NCBI GenBank assembly: GCA_002722885.1
Contig: PBNE01000004.1
Span: 17,567 to 81,566 of the forward strand
Source of the DNA: Rhodospirillaceae bacterium
GTDB taxonomy: Bacteria > Pseudomonadota > Alphaproteobacteria > SP197
Direction: 5' to 3'
Length of the DNA stretch: 64,000 nt
The notes under the pieces were generated by a model. That model did not search any database and had not been told where the DNA came from. It was given only the letters and a program-made list of their open reading frames with translations. Shown piece by piece: positions 1 to 9,703 of the stretch (position 1 is the first letter of the stretch; each line of letters begins with the position of its first letter). A program made the position numbers and the translations under genes.

Positions 1-489
1 GAGGAGGTCTGGCACCGCCACATCCTCGATTGCGCACAACTCGCCCGTTTCATCCCGCCGGGAACACGTCGTCTGGTCGATCTGGGCAGCGGGGCGGGCC
101 TGCCGGGCCTTGTGCTGGCGATTCTGGGCGTCCCGGGCGTCGAACTGGTCGAGAGCGACCAGAAGAAGGCGGCCTTTCTCAATGCCGCCGCCGGGGCCGC
201 CGGGGTGACGCCTGTCATACACACCGCGCGGATCGAAAGTGTGCCCGTGTCCTACGCCGATGTGGTCACGGCAAGGGCCCTGGCGCCGCTCAAAAGATTG
301 GTTCCGATGGTCTCGCGATTCATGGGGGAGGGCAGCGTTGCGATCCTGCCCAAGGGCTCGTCTGTGGATGATGAATTGAAGACTGTAGCACACCACTGGC
401 ACCTGTGGTACACTCGTCACACCAGTATGACAGACCCTCGCGGCTGTCTCCTCGTGATCGACAGGGTGTATCATGACGACCGACTATAA
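1..489 (+). CDS. rsmG: 16S rRNA (guanine-N7) methyltransferase RsmG, 5' end missing
   Basis: The window opens inside this gene; 162 C-terminal residues are visible. RsmG (GidB) uses SAM to methylate N7 of G527 in 16S rRNA. The SAM-binding loop DLGSGAGLPG is at visible residues 27-36, followed by the acidic segment VELVESDQKKAAFL typical of the Rossmann fold. The stop overlaps the start of parA by 17 bases, matching the rsmG-parA-parB order near the origin of many alphaproteobacteria. The missing N-terminus is simply outside the window. The C-terminal tail after DELK is less conserved, as is usual in this family. Confidence 0.93.
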   Translation, partial: EEVWHRHILDCAQLARFIPPGTRRLVDLGSGAGLPGLVLAILGVPGVELVESDQKKAAFLNAAAGAAGVTPVIHTARIESVPVSYADVVTARALAPLKRLVPMVSRFMGEGSVAILPKGSSVDDELKTVAHHWHLWYTRHTSMTDPRGCLLVIDRVYHDDRL

Positions 490-1348
490 TACCAAATATG
501 GGAATGACTTGTGTTTGACCGACCGTCACACACAAGAATTTGGGTATGACAACTCGCAGAGGGTCGTCGCGGTTGCGAACCAGAAAGGCGGCGTTGGTAA
601 GACAACGACAGCGATCAATCTGGCGACCGCACTGACTGCGGTCGGACGTCGTGTGCTGATCGTCGATGCCGACGCCCAGGGCAACGCGAGCACCGGACTC
701 GGGATCGCTCCGTCCGACAGGCGTCAGACAACGTATGACCTCCTGAGCGGGGTCGATGCCATACCGATGGCCACGGCGATCCCGGGTCTGGAGATCATTC
801 CGGCGACGGTCGATCTCTCGGGCGCAGAGATCGAACTGATCGATGCCGAGCATCGCGAGCGGCGTCTCAAGTCGGCCCTCGACCGGATTGCCACCGGTTA
901 CGACCTCATTCTGATCGATTGTCCGCCCGCCCTGGGCCTGGTAACCCTCAACGCCCTGGTCGCTGCCGATGAGGTGCTGGTGCCGCTGCAGTGCGAGTTT
1001 TTTGCCCTGGAAGGACTCTCGCTGCTTCTGAACACCGTCGAACGGGTCCGTGATACCTACAATTCCGAGCTGAAGGTTTCTGGCATCGTGCTCACGATGT
1101 TCGACAAGCGAAACCGGCTGTCGCGCGAGGTAGTTGCCGATGTGCGGGATGTCATGGGCGACACCGTCTATGACACCGTGATCCCGCGCAATGTCCGGGT
1201 CAGCGAGGCGCCGTCCTATGGTAAGCCTGTGATGTTACATGCTTTTCAGAGTTCCGGGGCACAAGCCTATGTGCATCTGGCCGGCGAAATGCTGCGCCGC
1301 GAACGGGACGAGCGGCCCGCAACCGAGACCATGAAGGGAGCGGCCTGA
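473..1348 (+). CDS. parA: Chromosome partitioning ATPase ParA (Soj)
   Basis: ParA is a Walker-type ATPase that moves ParB-parS complexes along the nucleoid during chromosome segregation. The deviant Walker A motif KGGVGKTT is at residues 38-45, and Walker B-type LILIDCPPALG and the late VIPRNVRVSEAPSYG segment are typical. The ATG at 473 is the only in-frame ATG before the conserved core. It lies inside the end of rsmG and gives an N-terminal extension of about 28 residues, longer than many ParA proteins; a TTG at 509 is an alternative start. The stop TGA shares its last base with the parB ATG, so the pair is probably translationally coupled. Confidence 0.96.
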   Translation: MTTDYNTKYGNDLCLTDRHTQEFGYDNSQRVVAVANQKGGVGKTTTAINLATALTAVGRRVLIVDADAQGNASTGLGIAPSDRRQTTYDLLSGVDAIPMATAIPGLEIIPATVDLSGAEIELIDAEHRERRLKSALDRIATGYDLILIDCPPALGLVTLNALVAADEVLVPLQCEFFALEGLSLLLNTVERVRDTYNSELKVSGIVLTMFDKRNRLSREVVADVRDVMGDTVYDTVIPRNVRVSEAPSYGKPVMLHAFQSSGAQAYVHLAGEMLRRERDERPATETMKGAA

Positions 1349-2256
1349 TGAGCGAGACCCGAGGACTGGGCCGCGGCCTTTCGGCCCTGATGGGAGAACC
1401 GGCTGCCAAGGTGTCGGCTCCGGCCGGTGACGGCTTGCGCACGCTGCCGGTCGGGCAGCTCACGCCTGGCCCCTACCAGCCACGCACCCGCTTCGATGAA
1501 GCCGAGCTCGACAAACTTGCGGATTCGCTGCGCCGCAGCGGCATGATGCAGCCAATCGTCGCGCGGCCCGTGGCGGGAGAAGAGGGCCTCTTCGAGATCG
1601 TTGCCGGTGAACGACGCTGGCGTGCCGCCCAGAAGGCCCAGCTTCACGACGTGCCGGTTATTGTGCGTGATCTCACGGACCGCGAAGTCCTCGAACTCGG
1701 GCTGGTCGAGAACCTGCAGCGGCAGGATCTGGGTCCGTTGGAAGAGGCCTCCGGTTACGACCGGCTGCGCCGTGAATTCGAGCTCACCCAGGTGGACGTA
1801 GCGAACATGGTCGGCAAGAGCCGCACCCATGTCGCCAACATGATGCGCCTGCTTCATCTGCCGTCTGCCGTGCTCGCGATGCTCGACAACGGTCAGCTCA
1901 CCAGCGGCCACGGCCGCGCCCTGCTCGGGGCCGGTGATGTCGAAGTCCTTGCGATGCGTGTTCTGCGCGACGGTCTTTCGGTGCGTGACACCGAACGTCT
2001 GGTCGCGTCGGACGGCAAGACCACCGCAACAGGTTCCGGGGGTTCGTCTGGTTCGTCGAAAATGTCGAACGAGCTGCTCAGCGCCGACCTGCGCGACCTG
2101 CAGGAACGTCTGCGGGAACACACCGGGCTCAAGGTCGAGATCAAGGCCAAGGGGGAATCCGGGCAACTGGTGCTGAACTACACCAGCCTCGAACAGCTCG
2201 ACGATATGATTGAGCGCCTGCAGGCACCGCCGCGTCCACGGCTGGTCAGCGGCTAG
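1348..2256 (+). CDS. parB: Chromosome partitioning protein ParB (Spo0J)
   Basis: ParB is a CTP-dependent DNA clamp that loads at parS sites and works with ParA in chromosome segregation. The protein has 302 residues, a usual length. The arginine-rich box GERRWRAA is at residues 87-94, the ENLQRQDL motif at 121-128, and a helix-turn-helix around 146-170 (LTQVDVANMVGKSRTHVANM). A Gly/Ser-rich linker near residue 230 separates the C-terminal dimerisation domain. No palindromic parS-like site was recognised nearby. The gene converges on holA with only 21 bases between them. Confidence 0.96.
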   Translation: MSETRGLGRGLSALMGEPAAKVSAPAGDGLRTLPVGQLTPGPYQPRTRFDEAELDKLADSLRRSGMMQPIVARPVAGEEGLFEIVAGERRWRAAQKAQLHDVPVIVRDLTDREVLELGLVENLQRQDLGPLEEASGYDRLRREFELTQVDVANMVGKSRTHVANMMRLLHLPSAVLAMLDNGQLTSGHGRALLGAGDVEVLAMRVLRDGLSVRDTERLVASDGKTTATGSGGSSGSSKMSNELLSADLRDLQERLREHTGLKVEIKAKGESGQLVLNYTSLEQLDDMIERLQAPPRPRLVSG

Positions 2257-2277
2257 GCTCTAGAAGATCCGTTCCGT

Positions 2278-3306
2278 TCAACGACCGCCCGCGGCATGCG
2301 CCGCGCGGGCAAGGTCGTAAAGTGTGCGGCGACAGATGGTGTCCGCCGGCATGCCCGTGGTCTTGCATTGGATCTCGGCTTCGTTGAGATGGCCCAGAGC
2401 ACGCAAGGCACGGTCGCTGGTCCACCGCCGGCTGCCTGCCTTAAGCGCATCTTCGGCGCGGAAGTGAAAGACCTTCGCTGCCTTGAGGGCCTGACCTTCG
2501 GCCATGCCGCGATCCCTGAGCGACAAAAAGAGCTGCAGCTGGGTCATATGCCGCCGCACCGCGCCCAGGATCGTGACCGGCTGTTCACGATCGGCCAGGG
2601 CGCGTTCCAGGCTGCGGTCGAGATCGTCCAGGTTGCCCGAAGAGACCGCGTGCGCGATCCGATCCATCGAAAGATAGGAGCTGTCGGCCACGGCCGCTTC
2701 GACGTCGGCCACCGTGGCGCGCCCGCCCTCGCCGACGTAAAGCGCCAGTTTGGCAACCTCCGCGCGGGTCTGCCGCCGGTCACCACCGAGATAGGCCACC
2801 AGAAGCTGAACCGCATCGCCCTCGGCCTCGACACCGTGTTGCGCCAACTCATCAACAATGACCGAACCGAGATCACGGTCTTCGTCGCGATAGCAGGCCA
2901 CGGCGGCCCCGTCTTTGGCCTTCTCCAGAAGACCGCGCAGCTTCGAACGACCCTGCAGCTCACCCGCCTCGATCACCACCAGCGTGTCACCGGTCGGCTG
3001 GGCCAGAAGATCCTTCACGGCATCGGTCAACCGATCGCCCCCGCCCTTCACACGCACGACCCGGCGTCCGCCGGTCAGGGCGATCGCGCCGGCCTCATCG
3101 ATCAGCAGCACGGGGTCCGACGCCACGGTGTCGCCCTGCATCTCTGCCATCCGGAACGGATCGCCAAGATCCTCCAGGACACTGGACGCGAGAAGATCGC
3201 TGCGTTCACGGACAAGGCCGCTGTCAGCGCCGTACACCAGCACCGCACGGACCGCGGCATCCGGAGCACGGCAGAACGCTTCGGCCTGGCGCGCGGCGAT
3301 TTTCAT
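2278..3306 (-). CDS. holA: DNA polymerase III subunit delta (HolA)
   Basis: HolA is the wrench subunit of the clamp loader that opens the beta clamp during replication. The 342-residue length fits the family. The N-terminus MKIAARQAEAFCR and the segment VLVYGADSGLVRERSD, followed by VLLIDEAGAIAL, are typical of alphaproteobacterial HolA. The open frame continues upstream of 3306, but that extension is low-complexity sequence overlapping lptE in another frame, so the ATG at 3306 was chosen. It sits 13 bases after the lptE stop, consistent with an operon leuS-lptE-holA. Confidence 0.92.
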   Translation of the reverse strand: MKIAARQAEAFCRAPDAAVRAVLVYGADSGLVRERSDLLASSVLEDLGDPFRMAEMQGDTVASDPVLLIDEAGAIALTGGRRVVRVKGGGDRLTDAVKDLLAQPTGDTLVVIEAGELQGRSKLRGLLEKAKDGAAVACYRDEDRDLGSVIVDELAQHGVEAEGDAVQLLVAYLGGDRRQTRAEVAKLALYVGEGGRATVADVEAAVADSSYLSMDRIAHAVSSGNLDDLDRSLERALADREQPVTILGAVRRHMTQLQLFLSLRDRGMAEGQALKAAKVFHFRAEDALKAGSRRWTSDRALRALGHLNEAEIQCKTTGMPADTICRRTLYDLARAAHAAGGR

Positions 3307-3319
3307 GAACCGTGGCCGT

Positions 3320-3850
3320 TCACGCACCCTCGTTGCGTGAGAAGTAGAGCGAGAGGAGATTGGTGATCGTGTTGGAGAGATCGCTGGCGGCGTCCTGGGC
3401 GGTCGCCTGCTCGGCGACCAGCGTGGCATACTCCGATTCCACCACGTCATAACTGCCCGTTGAACGAGCAGTCGAGTGGTAAAGCTCTTCGAATGAGGTC
3501 GAATCGCGCAAGACGAACCGGGCCCACAGGACAAGGTTGAACCGGGTCACGGTGTCGGTCGTCTGGATCTGCAGGGGCGAAGTCGACTGGTCGATCTCGA
3601 TCACTAAATCATAGCGCACCGGTTGAGGCCCGACCCCTGCCGTGAAGCGGTCGATCAGCTCGTTCTTCAGGATCTGACCGATCCGTCGTTCCGTTCCCTC
3701 ACCAACCTCGTTGATCCGGATCGCGGCGAGCTCGGCCGAGATCGACTCCGAATTGTCGGATGTGGCGTAAAGAGGACGGAAGCCGCATCCTCCCAGCGTC
3801 GGCAGACCGGCCAGCGCGGCGAGACCCAGAACGGTGCGGCGGGTCGGCAT
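3320..3850 (-). CDS. lptE: LPS-assembly lipoprotein LptE
   Basis: LptE is the outer-membrane lipoprotein that plugs LptD and helps insert lipopolysaccharide. The ATG at 3850 gives 176 residues beginning with a short basic, hydrophobic signal and a lipobox LGGC with the lipidated Cys at residue 22, followed by GFRPLY, a recurrent LptE motif. A TTG at 3862 is possible but adds only four residues. The start overlaps the 3' end of leuS in coordinates adjacent to its stop at 3855, so translation is probably coupled. Sequence conservation in this family is low, and the assignment leans on the lipobox, GFRPLY and the leuS-lptE-holA order. Confidence 0.88.
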   Translation of the reverse strand: MPTRRTVLGLAALAGLPTLGGCGFRPLYATSDNSESISAELAAIRINEVGEGTERRIGQILKNELIDRFTAGVGPQPVRYDLVIEIDQSTSPLQIQTTDTVTRFNLVLWARFVLRDSTSFEELYHSTARSTGSYDVVESEYATLVAEQATAQDAASDLSNTITNLLSLYFSRNEGA

Positions 3851-3854
3851 GGCG

Positions 3855-6434
3855 TCAGCCAACCACGATGTTGACGATCTTGTTCGGCACCACGATCACC
3901 TTGTGCACGGATTTGTCTCCGATCGCACGCTGCACATTGTCATCTGCCATGGCCGCGGCCTCGACATTGTCGTTGGCCGCATCGCGCGGCAGATCGAGCT
4001 TCGCACGCAGCTTGCCGTTGACCTGGACCGCGATGGTGACGGTCTCCTCGATCACCAGTGCCGCATCGACGGCGGGCCATGGCGAATCGGCCAGGAGGGC
4101 ATCGTGACCCAGGGTGCGCCACATCTCTTCGGCTAGATGCGGCATCATGGGACCGATCAAAAGCACCAGACCCTCGAGCGCCTCGCGCAGGACCGCACCG
4201 TCACCATCGCCCTGGGGTTTGAAGCCTTCGATGGCGTTGGCCAGCTCGTAGATCCGGGCGACCGAGCGGTTGAAGTGGAACGCTTCGATGTCGCCGGTCA
4301 CACCGTCGATCGTGCGATGCAGGGCTTGTCGCACCGCGCGGGATGCATCACTTGTGCTGGCAGCCGGATCGGATCCGGGCGCTGGGAGATCATCGATCGC
4401 CCGCCCGACCATACGGGCGATGCGCTGGACAAACCGGTGAGCGCCTGCGATGCCCGATTCGGTCCATTCAAGATCGCGGTCCGGCGGCGAATCCGACAGC
4501 ATGAACCAGCGCGCGGTGTCGGCCCCGAACTCCGCGATGATCCGCTCGGGATCGACCACGTTCTTCTTGGACTTGGACATCTTTTCGGAACGTCCGCGCG
4601 TCAGGTCGCGGCCATCGGCGATCAGCCTGGCCGAACCGTCTTCACCAAGCTTGACCTCATCGGGCTGGAAGTACTCCCATTGATCTCCCTTTGAGACCAC
4701 ATAGGTCTCGTGCGTCACCATGCCCTGGGTGAACAGGCCGTCGAACGGCTCGTCGATGTCGAGGTAGCCACAACGGCGCAGGGCGCGCGTGAAGAAGCGC
4801 GAATAGAGCAGATGCAGCACCGCATGTTCGATGCCGCCGATATACTGGTCGACCGGCATCCAGTAGGCCACCGCGTCCTTGTCCATCGGCGAATCGTCAC
4901 GCGGCGAGCAGAAGCGCAGGAAGTACCAGCTGGAATCGACAAAGGTGTCGAGCGTGTCGGTGTCGCGTTCCGCGTCTTTGCCGCAGGACGGACAGGTGAC
5001 GTGTTTCCAGGTCGGGTGACGATCGAGCGGATTGCCCGCTTCACCGATCACGACGTCATCGGGCAGGGCAACTGGAAGCTCCGTATCGGACACCGGCACC
5101 ATGCCGCAATCCGCACAATGGACGATCGGAATCGGGCAGCCCCAGTAGCGCTGGCGTGACACGCCCCAATCGCGCAGGCGGTAGTTGATCGTGCGTTCGC
5201 CGCGATCCGCCGCTTCCAGACGGGAGGCGATCACTTCCTTTGCCGCCTCGACGGTCATGCCGTCGAGGAAGTCCGAATTGGCGAGCAGGCCTTCACCTTT
5301 GAACGCCTCATCACCCACCTCGAAGGTCGCGACATCGGCATCCTTCGGCAAAACCACCGGTGTGACGGTCAAACTGTACTTGCGGGCGAAGTCGAGGTCG
5401 CGTTGATCGTGGGCCGGGCAACCGAAGATCGCGCCGGAGCCGTACTCCATGAGCACGAAATTGGCGACATAGACCGGCAGTTCGCGCCCGTCGAAGGGGT
5501 GGAACGCCCGAAGGCCCGTGTCGAACCCCTTCTTTTCAGCCCGTTCAATCGCTTCTTCGCTGGTGCCGATCCGTCCGCATTCGGCGACGAATTCCGCAAG
5601 AGCGGGGTTGTCGGCTGCGAGTTCGCTGCTGAGCGGATGCTCGGGCGAGAGCGCCATGAAGCTGGCGCCGAAGATTGTGTCGTGGCGTGTGGTGAAGACC
5701 TCGAGAAGATCGTCGCGCCCGGCGAGGGCAAAGCGCATCTTCAAACCTTCTGAGCGCCCGATCCAGTTGGTCTGCATCAGCCGGACCTTATCGGGCCAGC
5801 GGTTGAGCTCTGCCAGCGCGTCGGCGAGCTCGTCGGCAAACTCCGTGATCTTGAGAACCCATTGATTCAACTGGCGTTTTTCGACCGGTGCACCGGAGCG
5901 CCAGCCCTTGCCGTCGATGACCTGCTCGTTGGCCAGCACGGTCTGGTCGACCGGATCCCAGTTGACCCAGGCCTCGCGGCGGTCGACCAGGCCGACCTTC
6001 AGGAAGTCCAGGAACAGCTTCTGCTGGTGTTTGTAGTATTCCGGATGGCAGCTCGCGATCTCGCGCGACCAGTCGAGCGACAGACCCATGGACTGAAGCT
6101 GGCGACGCATCGTCGCGATGTTCTCAAAGGTCCAGTCGCGCGGATGCACGCCCTTGGCAATCGCCGCGTTCTCGGCCGGCAGGCCGAAGGCGTCCCAGCC
6201 CATCGGGTGCAGCACGTTGAAACCGCGGGCGCGCTTATAGCGTGCGACCAGGTCGCCCATCGCGTAGTTGCGCACGTGGCCCATATGAATGCGGCCACTG
6301 GGATAGGGAAACATCTCCAGGACATAGGCCTTGGGCCGGTTGTCGGCGTTGTCGGCCTCGAAGGTGCCGCGTTCGTCCCAGACCTTGCGCCAATGTGCCT
6401 CGGCTTCGCGGAAGTTGTAGCGTTCTTGCGCCAT
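3855..6434 (-). CDS. leuS: Leucyl-tRNA synthetase (LeuS)
   Basis: LeuS charges tRNA-Leu and is a class I aminoacyl-tRNA synthetase with an editing (CP1) domain. The 859-residue product has the HIGH-type motif HMGH at residues 50-53 and KMSKS at about residue 618. The zinc-binding segment (CADCG, CPSCG) and the editing-domain sequence [12 protein letters not shown] are visible. The ATG at 6434 was chosen because [15 protein letters not shown] is a typical bacterial LeuS N-terminus; the longer upstream frame has no family resemblance. It is the first gene of leuS-lptE-holA. Confidence 0.97.
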   Translation of the reverse strand: MAQERYNFREAEAHWRKVWDERGTFEADNADNRPKAYVLEMFPYPSGRIHMGHVRNYAMGDLVARYKRARGFNVLHPMGWDAFGLPAENAAIAKGVHPRDWTFENIATMRRQLQSMGLSLDWSREIASCHPEYYKHQQKLFLDFLKVGLVDRREAWVNWDPVDQTVLANEQVIDGKGWRSGAPVEKRQLNQWVLKITEFADELADALAELNRWPDKVRLMQTNWIGRSEGLKMRFALAGRDDLLEVFTTRHDTIFGASFMALSPEHPLSSELAADNPALAEFVAECGRIGTSEEAIERAEKKGFDTGLRAFHPFDGRELPVYVANFVLMEYGSGAIFGCPAHDQRDLDFARKYSLTVTPVVLPKDADVATFEVGDEAFKGEGLLANSDFLDGMTVEAAKEVIASRLEAADRGERTINYRLRDWGVSRQRYWGCPIPIVHCADCGMVPVSDTELPVALPDDVVIGEAGNPLDRHPTWKHVTCPSCGKDAERDTDTLDTFVDSSWYFLRFCSPRDDSPMDKDAVAYWMPVDQYIGGIEHAVLHLLYSRFFTRALRRCGYLDIDEPFDGLFTQGMVTHETYVVSKGDQWEYFQPDEVKLGEDGSARLIADGRDLTRGRSEKMSKSKKNVVDPERIIAEFGADTARWFMLSDSPPDRDLEWTESGIAGAHRFVQRIARMVGRAIDDLPAPGSDPAASTSDASRAVRQALHRTIDGVTGDIEAFHFNRSVARIYELANAIEGFKPQGDGDGAVLREALEGLVLLIGPMMPHLAEEMWRTLGHDALLADSPWPAVDAALVIEETVTIAVQVNGKLRAKLDLPRDAANDNVEAAAMADDNVQRAIGDKSVHKVIVVPNKIVNIVVG

Positions 6435-6566
6435 GACGGTTCGATTCTGCCTGATCGTTCGGGCGCGCAAGCTAACGCATGGCGCCAAGGTTTTCCAAGG
6501 ACGAACGGGCGGTCAGCCCATCCGGATTCTCACCGGATGCACGCCGCGGGCAACCAGTGAAGGGTG

Positions 6567-7148
6567 TTATTGGCCTAGCTGGGCAATGCGCATCTGGCGC
6601 GCGCGGGTGAGGATCGCGTCTTCCAGGGCCGCAGCGGTTCCGACGTCGACCGGCGCTTCGTACCAGTTACCGTCGGCGCCGCGCAGCTGGCGGTTCACGG
6701 TGACCGAAACGCCATCGGCCCGCAGCCGTGTGTCCAGGATATAGACGGTTACCTTGAACCGCTCGCTGGGTGTCTCAGGTGGTGCGTACCAGTCATAGAT
6801 GACCACACCGCCCAGCGGATCGGCCGACAGGGGCGGCAGAAAGGAGAAGGTGTCGAGCGAAGCGCGCCACAGGAAGGCGTTCACGCCCAGGCCCCCGCCG
6901 CCCAGCGTGTCGCCGGCGCGCGTCTCATCAAACAGGGAGCTGATGCCACCGGTACCGAAGATGGTCTGACGGTTGGGATCGCTGCCATCGGGTTCATAAC
7001 GACCTTGGGGCGTCTGGATCGTGTCCTCGACACCGTCGTAAGAGACGTTGTCGCAGGCCGCCAGAACGCCGGAAACCAGCGAAATCAGGGCAAGCCGGCG
7101 CAAAATCGGCCCGAATCCTGTTCTTTCGGAGAGAAAAGTCGTGTTCAT
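6567..7148 (-). CDS. DUF3576-type lipoprotein
   Basis: A 193-residue predicted lipoprotein. Residues 15-31 are hydrophobic and are followed by a lipobox-like LAAC with Cys32, so it is probably anchored in the cell envelope. The segment DTLGGGGLGVNAFLWRASLDTFSFLPP and the later GVVIYDWYAPP are characteristic of DUF3576, a family seen next to leuS in many alphaproteobacteria. The start is an ATG at 7148. It lies 132 bases upstream of leuS on the same strand. The biochemical role is not known. Confidence 0.85.
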   Translation of the reverse strand: MNTTFLSERTGFGPILRRLALISLVSGVLAACDNVSYDGVEDTIQTPQGRYEPDGSDPNRQTIFGTGGISSLFDETRAGDTLGGGGLGVNAFLWRASLDTFSFLPPLSADPLGGVVIYDWYAPPETPSERFKVTVYILDTRLRADGVSVTVNRQLRGADGNWYEAPVDVGTAAALEDAILTRARQMRIAQLGQ

Positions 7149-7508
7149 GGAGACACAAATGTCCTCGGCGGGGCGTAATGCCGCGCACCTTGGCTCAGTA
7201 GGGCGCGGTGAGCAAGCACATCTTGCTGACTATCCGGTGTGTCAGTCTGACATGAGGTGAGGTTTTTGTGCAACAGTGAGCCAGAAAGGCAACAAGAAGG
7301 CAGAAAAGCCGTGGAGAATCTGGCCGTTGTCTTGTTAGATTGCTCTCGTTCTACCGGGCGATGGTCTGCCGACGCTGATGCTATGAACCAAAGTTACCCG
7401 CCGAAAGGCTGGTTTTCCAGGGTTCAGGTTGTCGGGGGCCGGAGATTCGGTCCCTTTCCTTTCCGGAAAGGGTTGGTACTTAAACATCTCATTTGGAGGT
7501 TTGCGCAA
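7149..7508. other. 360-base intergenic leader between the divergent DUF3576 and porin genes
   Basis: This stretch separates two divergent genes and must hold their promoters. Open frames through it are extensions of the porin frame and look non-coding. The porin side includes the hairpin at 7452-7472 and a good Shine-Dalgarno sequence TTGGAGGT ending at 7500, eight bases before the porin ATG. A long untranslated leader is common for abundant outer-membrane porins, whose mRNAs are often targets of small RNAs. I saw no convincing -35/-10 pair. Confidence 0.5.
7452..7472 (+). promoter_or_regulatory. Hairpin in the porin leader
   Basis: CCCTTTCC at 7452-7459 pairs with GGAAAGGG at 7465-7472 around a five-base loop. 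It lies about 20 bases upstream of the Shine-Dalgarno sequence of the porin gene. It may stabilise the transcript or affect ribosome access. The function is inferred from position only. Confidence 0.45.
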
Positions 7509-8726
7509 ATGAAAAAGGTACTTCTCGGTACCACGGCGCTGGTCTCGGCGGGTCTTGTCGCGCAGAGCGCGCAGGCAGCTGATCCGATCGAGCTGAGCGT
7601 TAGTGGTTACCACAATTGGGCGTTGTTCTTCGCGAACAATGACGAAAACGCTGCTACCGGCTCGCTGCCGGCTCAGCCGGGCTTCGGCCTGGGTGGCCAC
7701 GACATCAAGTTTAGTGGCGAGGTTCATTTCAAGGGTAAGACCGTGCTCGACAACGGCCTTGAGGTCGGTGTCCGCATTGAGCTCGAAGGCGAGACCGTCG
7801 GCGACCAGATGGACGAGAACTACGCCTGGATCTCAGGCTCGTTCGGTACGTTCCGCTTCGGCAACGACGATCCGGCCTCGCTGGCTATGTCGACGGCCGC
7901 TCCGTACCTGAACTACATCTTCGGCGCCAACTCGGCGTCCGTGTTCGCCAACGGCTTGTCGCAGTTCTTCGCGACGACCGCCGGTACGGCTTCGCTGCGT
8001 ACGCGCTTTGCCGCTGGCGGCGGCGCAACTTTTGCGACGTTCCCGAACCAGGCGGGCGACGATGCGTCGCTGATGTACTTCAGTCCGGTCTTCAACGGCT
8101 TCCAGTTCGGCGTTACGTATGCCCCGAACAACGTCGAAGCCCGTATGAGTGGTGGGTACCTGCTGCCGGTTCTCACCGGTACCGCCGCGACCTCGCCGGC
8201 CACCACCCACGGTGAAGTCTACTCGGTCGGCGCCCGTTATGACGGCGCCGTCGGTGACGTCGGCGTGACCGTGGCCGCTGGCTGGATGCGCATGAACAAT
8301 AAGGCCCAAAATAATACTCCGGGCACCCTCCTGGGTGCGGATTCGGATACCGTGAACGCTGGCCTGGTGCTTTATATGGGCGACTGGGGCGTTGGTGGTT
8401 CGTACAAGTCGGTGTCTGATGCGCAAAACGTTGCGGGCTCGGATAACGAAGCCTTCGACATCGGTGTGGCCTACTGGTCGCCCGGTGGTGCGTGGTCGGC
8501 TGGTGTCTACTACCTGCATCATGAGCTCGACTACGCTGCGGGCAACCTCGTTGCTGGCAGGGCGATCACGGATGAGTTCGATGCCTACCGTCTGATGGGC
8601 CAGTACGAGATGGGTCCGGGCGTGTCGGTCACGGGCACCATCGGTCTGGACCAGTTCTCGGACGGTGTCGTCAATCGAGATTACGATACCGAGTTTGTCG
8701 GTACCGGCATCATGATCGGCTTCTGA
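7509..8726 (+). CDS. Outer-membrane general porin (alphaproteobacterial type)
   Basis: A 405-residue beta-barrel porin that would let small hydrophilic solutes cross the outer membrane. The start at 7509 gives a standard signal peptide, MKKVLLGTTALVSAGLVAQS followed by AQA, with cleavage near residue 23-24. After that the protein shows alternating strand patterns, a low Cys content, a gap-rich Gly/Asn/Asp composition, and ends in phenylalanine (TGIMIGF), the usual signal for outer-membrane insertion. The frame is open upstream to 7257, but the ATG at 7509 has the good ribosome-binding site and the signal peptide. A strong terminator follows, so it is probably monocistronic. Confidence 0.93.
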   Translation: MKKVLLGTTALVSAGLVAQSAQAADPIELSVSGYHNWALFFANNDENAATGSLPAQPGFGLGGHDIKFSGEVHFKGKTVLDNGLEVGVRIELEGETVGDQMDENYAWISGSFGTFRFGNDDPASLAMSTAAPYLNYIFGANSASVFANGLSQFFATTAGTASLRTRFAAGGGATFATFPNQAGDDASLMYFSPVFNGFQFGVTYAPNNVEARMSGGYLLPVLTGTAATSPATTHGEVYSVGARYDGAVGDVGVTVAAGWMRMNNKAQNNTPGTLLGADSDTVNAGLVLYMGDWGVGGSYKSVSDAQNVAGSDNEAFDIGVAYWSPGGAWSAGVYYLHHELDYAAGNLVAGRAITDEFDAYRLMGQYEMGPGVSVTGTIGLDQFSDGVVNRDYDTEFVGTGIMIGF

Positions 8727-8750
8727 TCTACCGATCAGTTTGCTATGGGA

Positions 8751-8778
8751 AAGGGCGGTCTTCGGACCGCCCTTTTTC
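8751..8778 (+). terminator. Rho-independent terminator after the porin gene
   Basis: AAGGGCGGTC at 8751-8760 and GACCGCCCTT at 8765-8774 form a perfect ten-pair stem with a TTCG tetraloop, followed by TTTC. This is a strong intrinsic terminator. It separates the porin from the sulfotransferase array that starts about 75 bases later, so the array needs its own promoter or depends on readthrough. Confidence 0.9.
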
Positions 8779-8852
8779 GTTCATCGTTGAGATCGACCTG
8801 CTCTGAAGGGCCCGTGTGTGTTAAGGGATGCCCAAACGATGCGATGGATTGC

Positions 8853-9701
8853 ATGGGCAAGTTGATCTGGCTGGCGTCTTACCCGAAATCGGGCAACACA
8901 TGGATGCGGGCCTTTCTCACCAATCTGATGACCAATGCAGAACGGCCGGTCGGGATCGACGATCTCGGCACCTTGGCGATAGGTGATTCCGAACCGGGCC
9001 GTTATGAGACCCTCTCGGGCAAACAGGCTGCGGACCTCACGCCCGATGATGTCGCTGCTTTGCGGCCGCGGGTCCATGCGCAAATCGCCGCAGAACATCC
9101 CGACACGCGCTTTGCTAAAATTCACAGCGCTATGATGCAGCTTGCCGGTCAGCCCACCGTCAACATGGCAGTCACCGCAGGCGCTATCTACATCGCCCGC
9201 AATCCACTTGATGTCGCGGTCTCGTTCAGCCATCACCTCGGTGCTGGGATCGACGACATCATCGAACTCATGGGCCGTGACAACGCCTTGACCGACAGCA
9301 CCGGTGTCGCCATCTCCGAGCTGATCGGAAGCTGGAGCCAGCACGTTCTGAGCTGGACCGCGCACCCCAGTCCGGGTCTGCATGTGGTGCGATACGAGGA
9401 TATGTTGGCGAAACCGCAAAAAACGTTTGGCGGCGTCGTGAAATTTCTCGGCCTCGACGCGCCCCGATGCAGAATCGAACGCGCGATTCATCATGCCTCG
9501 TTCAAGGTCTTGCGCAACCAGGAAGACAAATCCGGATTCCGGGAGCGCAGCGAAAAGGCTGAGCGGTTTTTCCGTTCCGGCCGTGCGGGCGGCTGGCGCG
9601 ATGCCCTGAGCAGCGCACAGGTTGAGGCCATCACCGAACGCCATCGCGAGCAGATGGCCCGGTTCGGTTATCTCGATGCGCTGCAAGAAGGAGCGCGCTG
9701 A
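8853..9701 (+). CDS. Sulfotransferase family protein, array member 1
   Basis: First of eight tandem paralogues. It would transfer sulfate from PAPS to a hydroxyl or amine on an unknown acceptor. The 5'-phosphosulfate loop YPKSGNTW is at residues 10-17, the probable catalytic base is His91 (AKIH), the 3'-phosphate region is ARNPLDVAVS, and the C-terminal PAPS loop is FFRSGRAGGWRDALS. The ATG at 8853 (282 residues) matches the MGKxxWLASYPKSG start of the other members. An ATG at 8844 is also possible, and the frame is open to 8745. No good Shine-Dalgarno sequence precedes either start. No signal peptide is seen, so it is probably cytoplasmic. Confidence 0.9.
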   Translation: MGKLIWLASYPKSGNTWMRAFLTNLMTNAERPVGIDDLGTLAIGDSEPGRYETLSGKQAADLTPDDVAALRPRVHAQIAAEHPDTRFAKIHSAMMQLAGQPTVNMAVTAGAIYIARNPLDVAVSFSHHLGAGIDDIIELMGRDNALTDSTGVAISELIGSWSQHVLSWTAHPSPGLHVVRYEDMLAKPQKTFGGVVKFLGLDAPRCRIERAIHHASFKVLRNQEDKSGFRERSEKAERFFRSGRAGGWRDALSSAQVEAITERHREQMARFGYLDALQEGAR

Positions 9702-9703
9702 GA

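Noticed and set aside
473..2256. parS sites near parAB
   Set aside because: No palindromic sequence of the TGTTTCACGTGAAACA type was seen in or next to these genes.
2296..3366. A 356-residue plus-strand frame opposite holA
   Set aside because: Antisense shadow; holA on the minus strand has clear family motifs and a coupled context.
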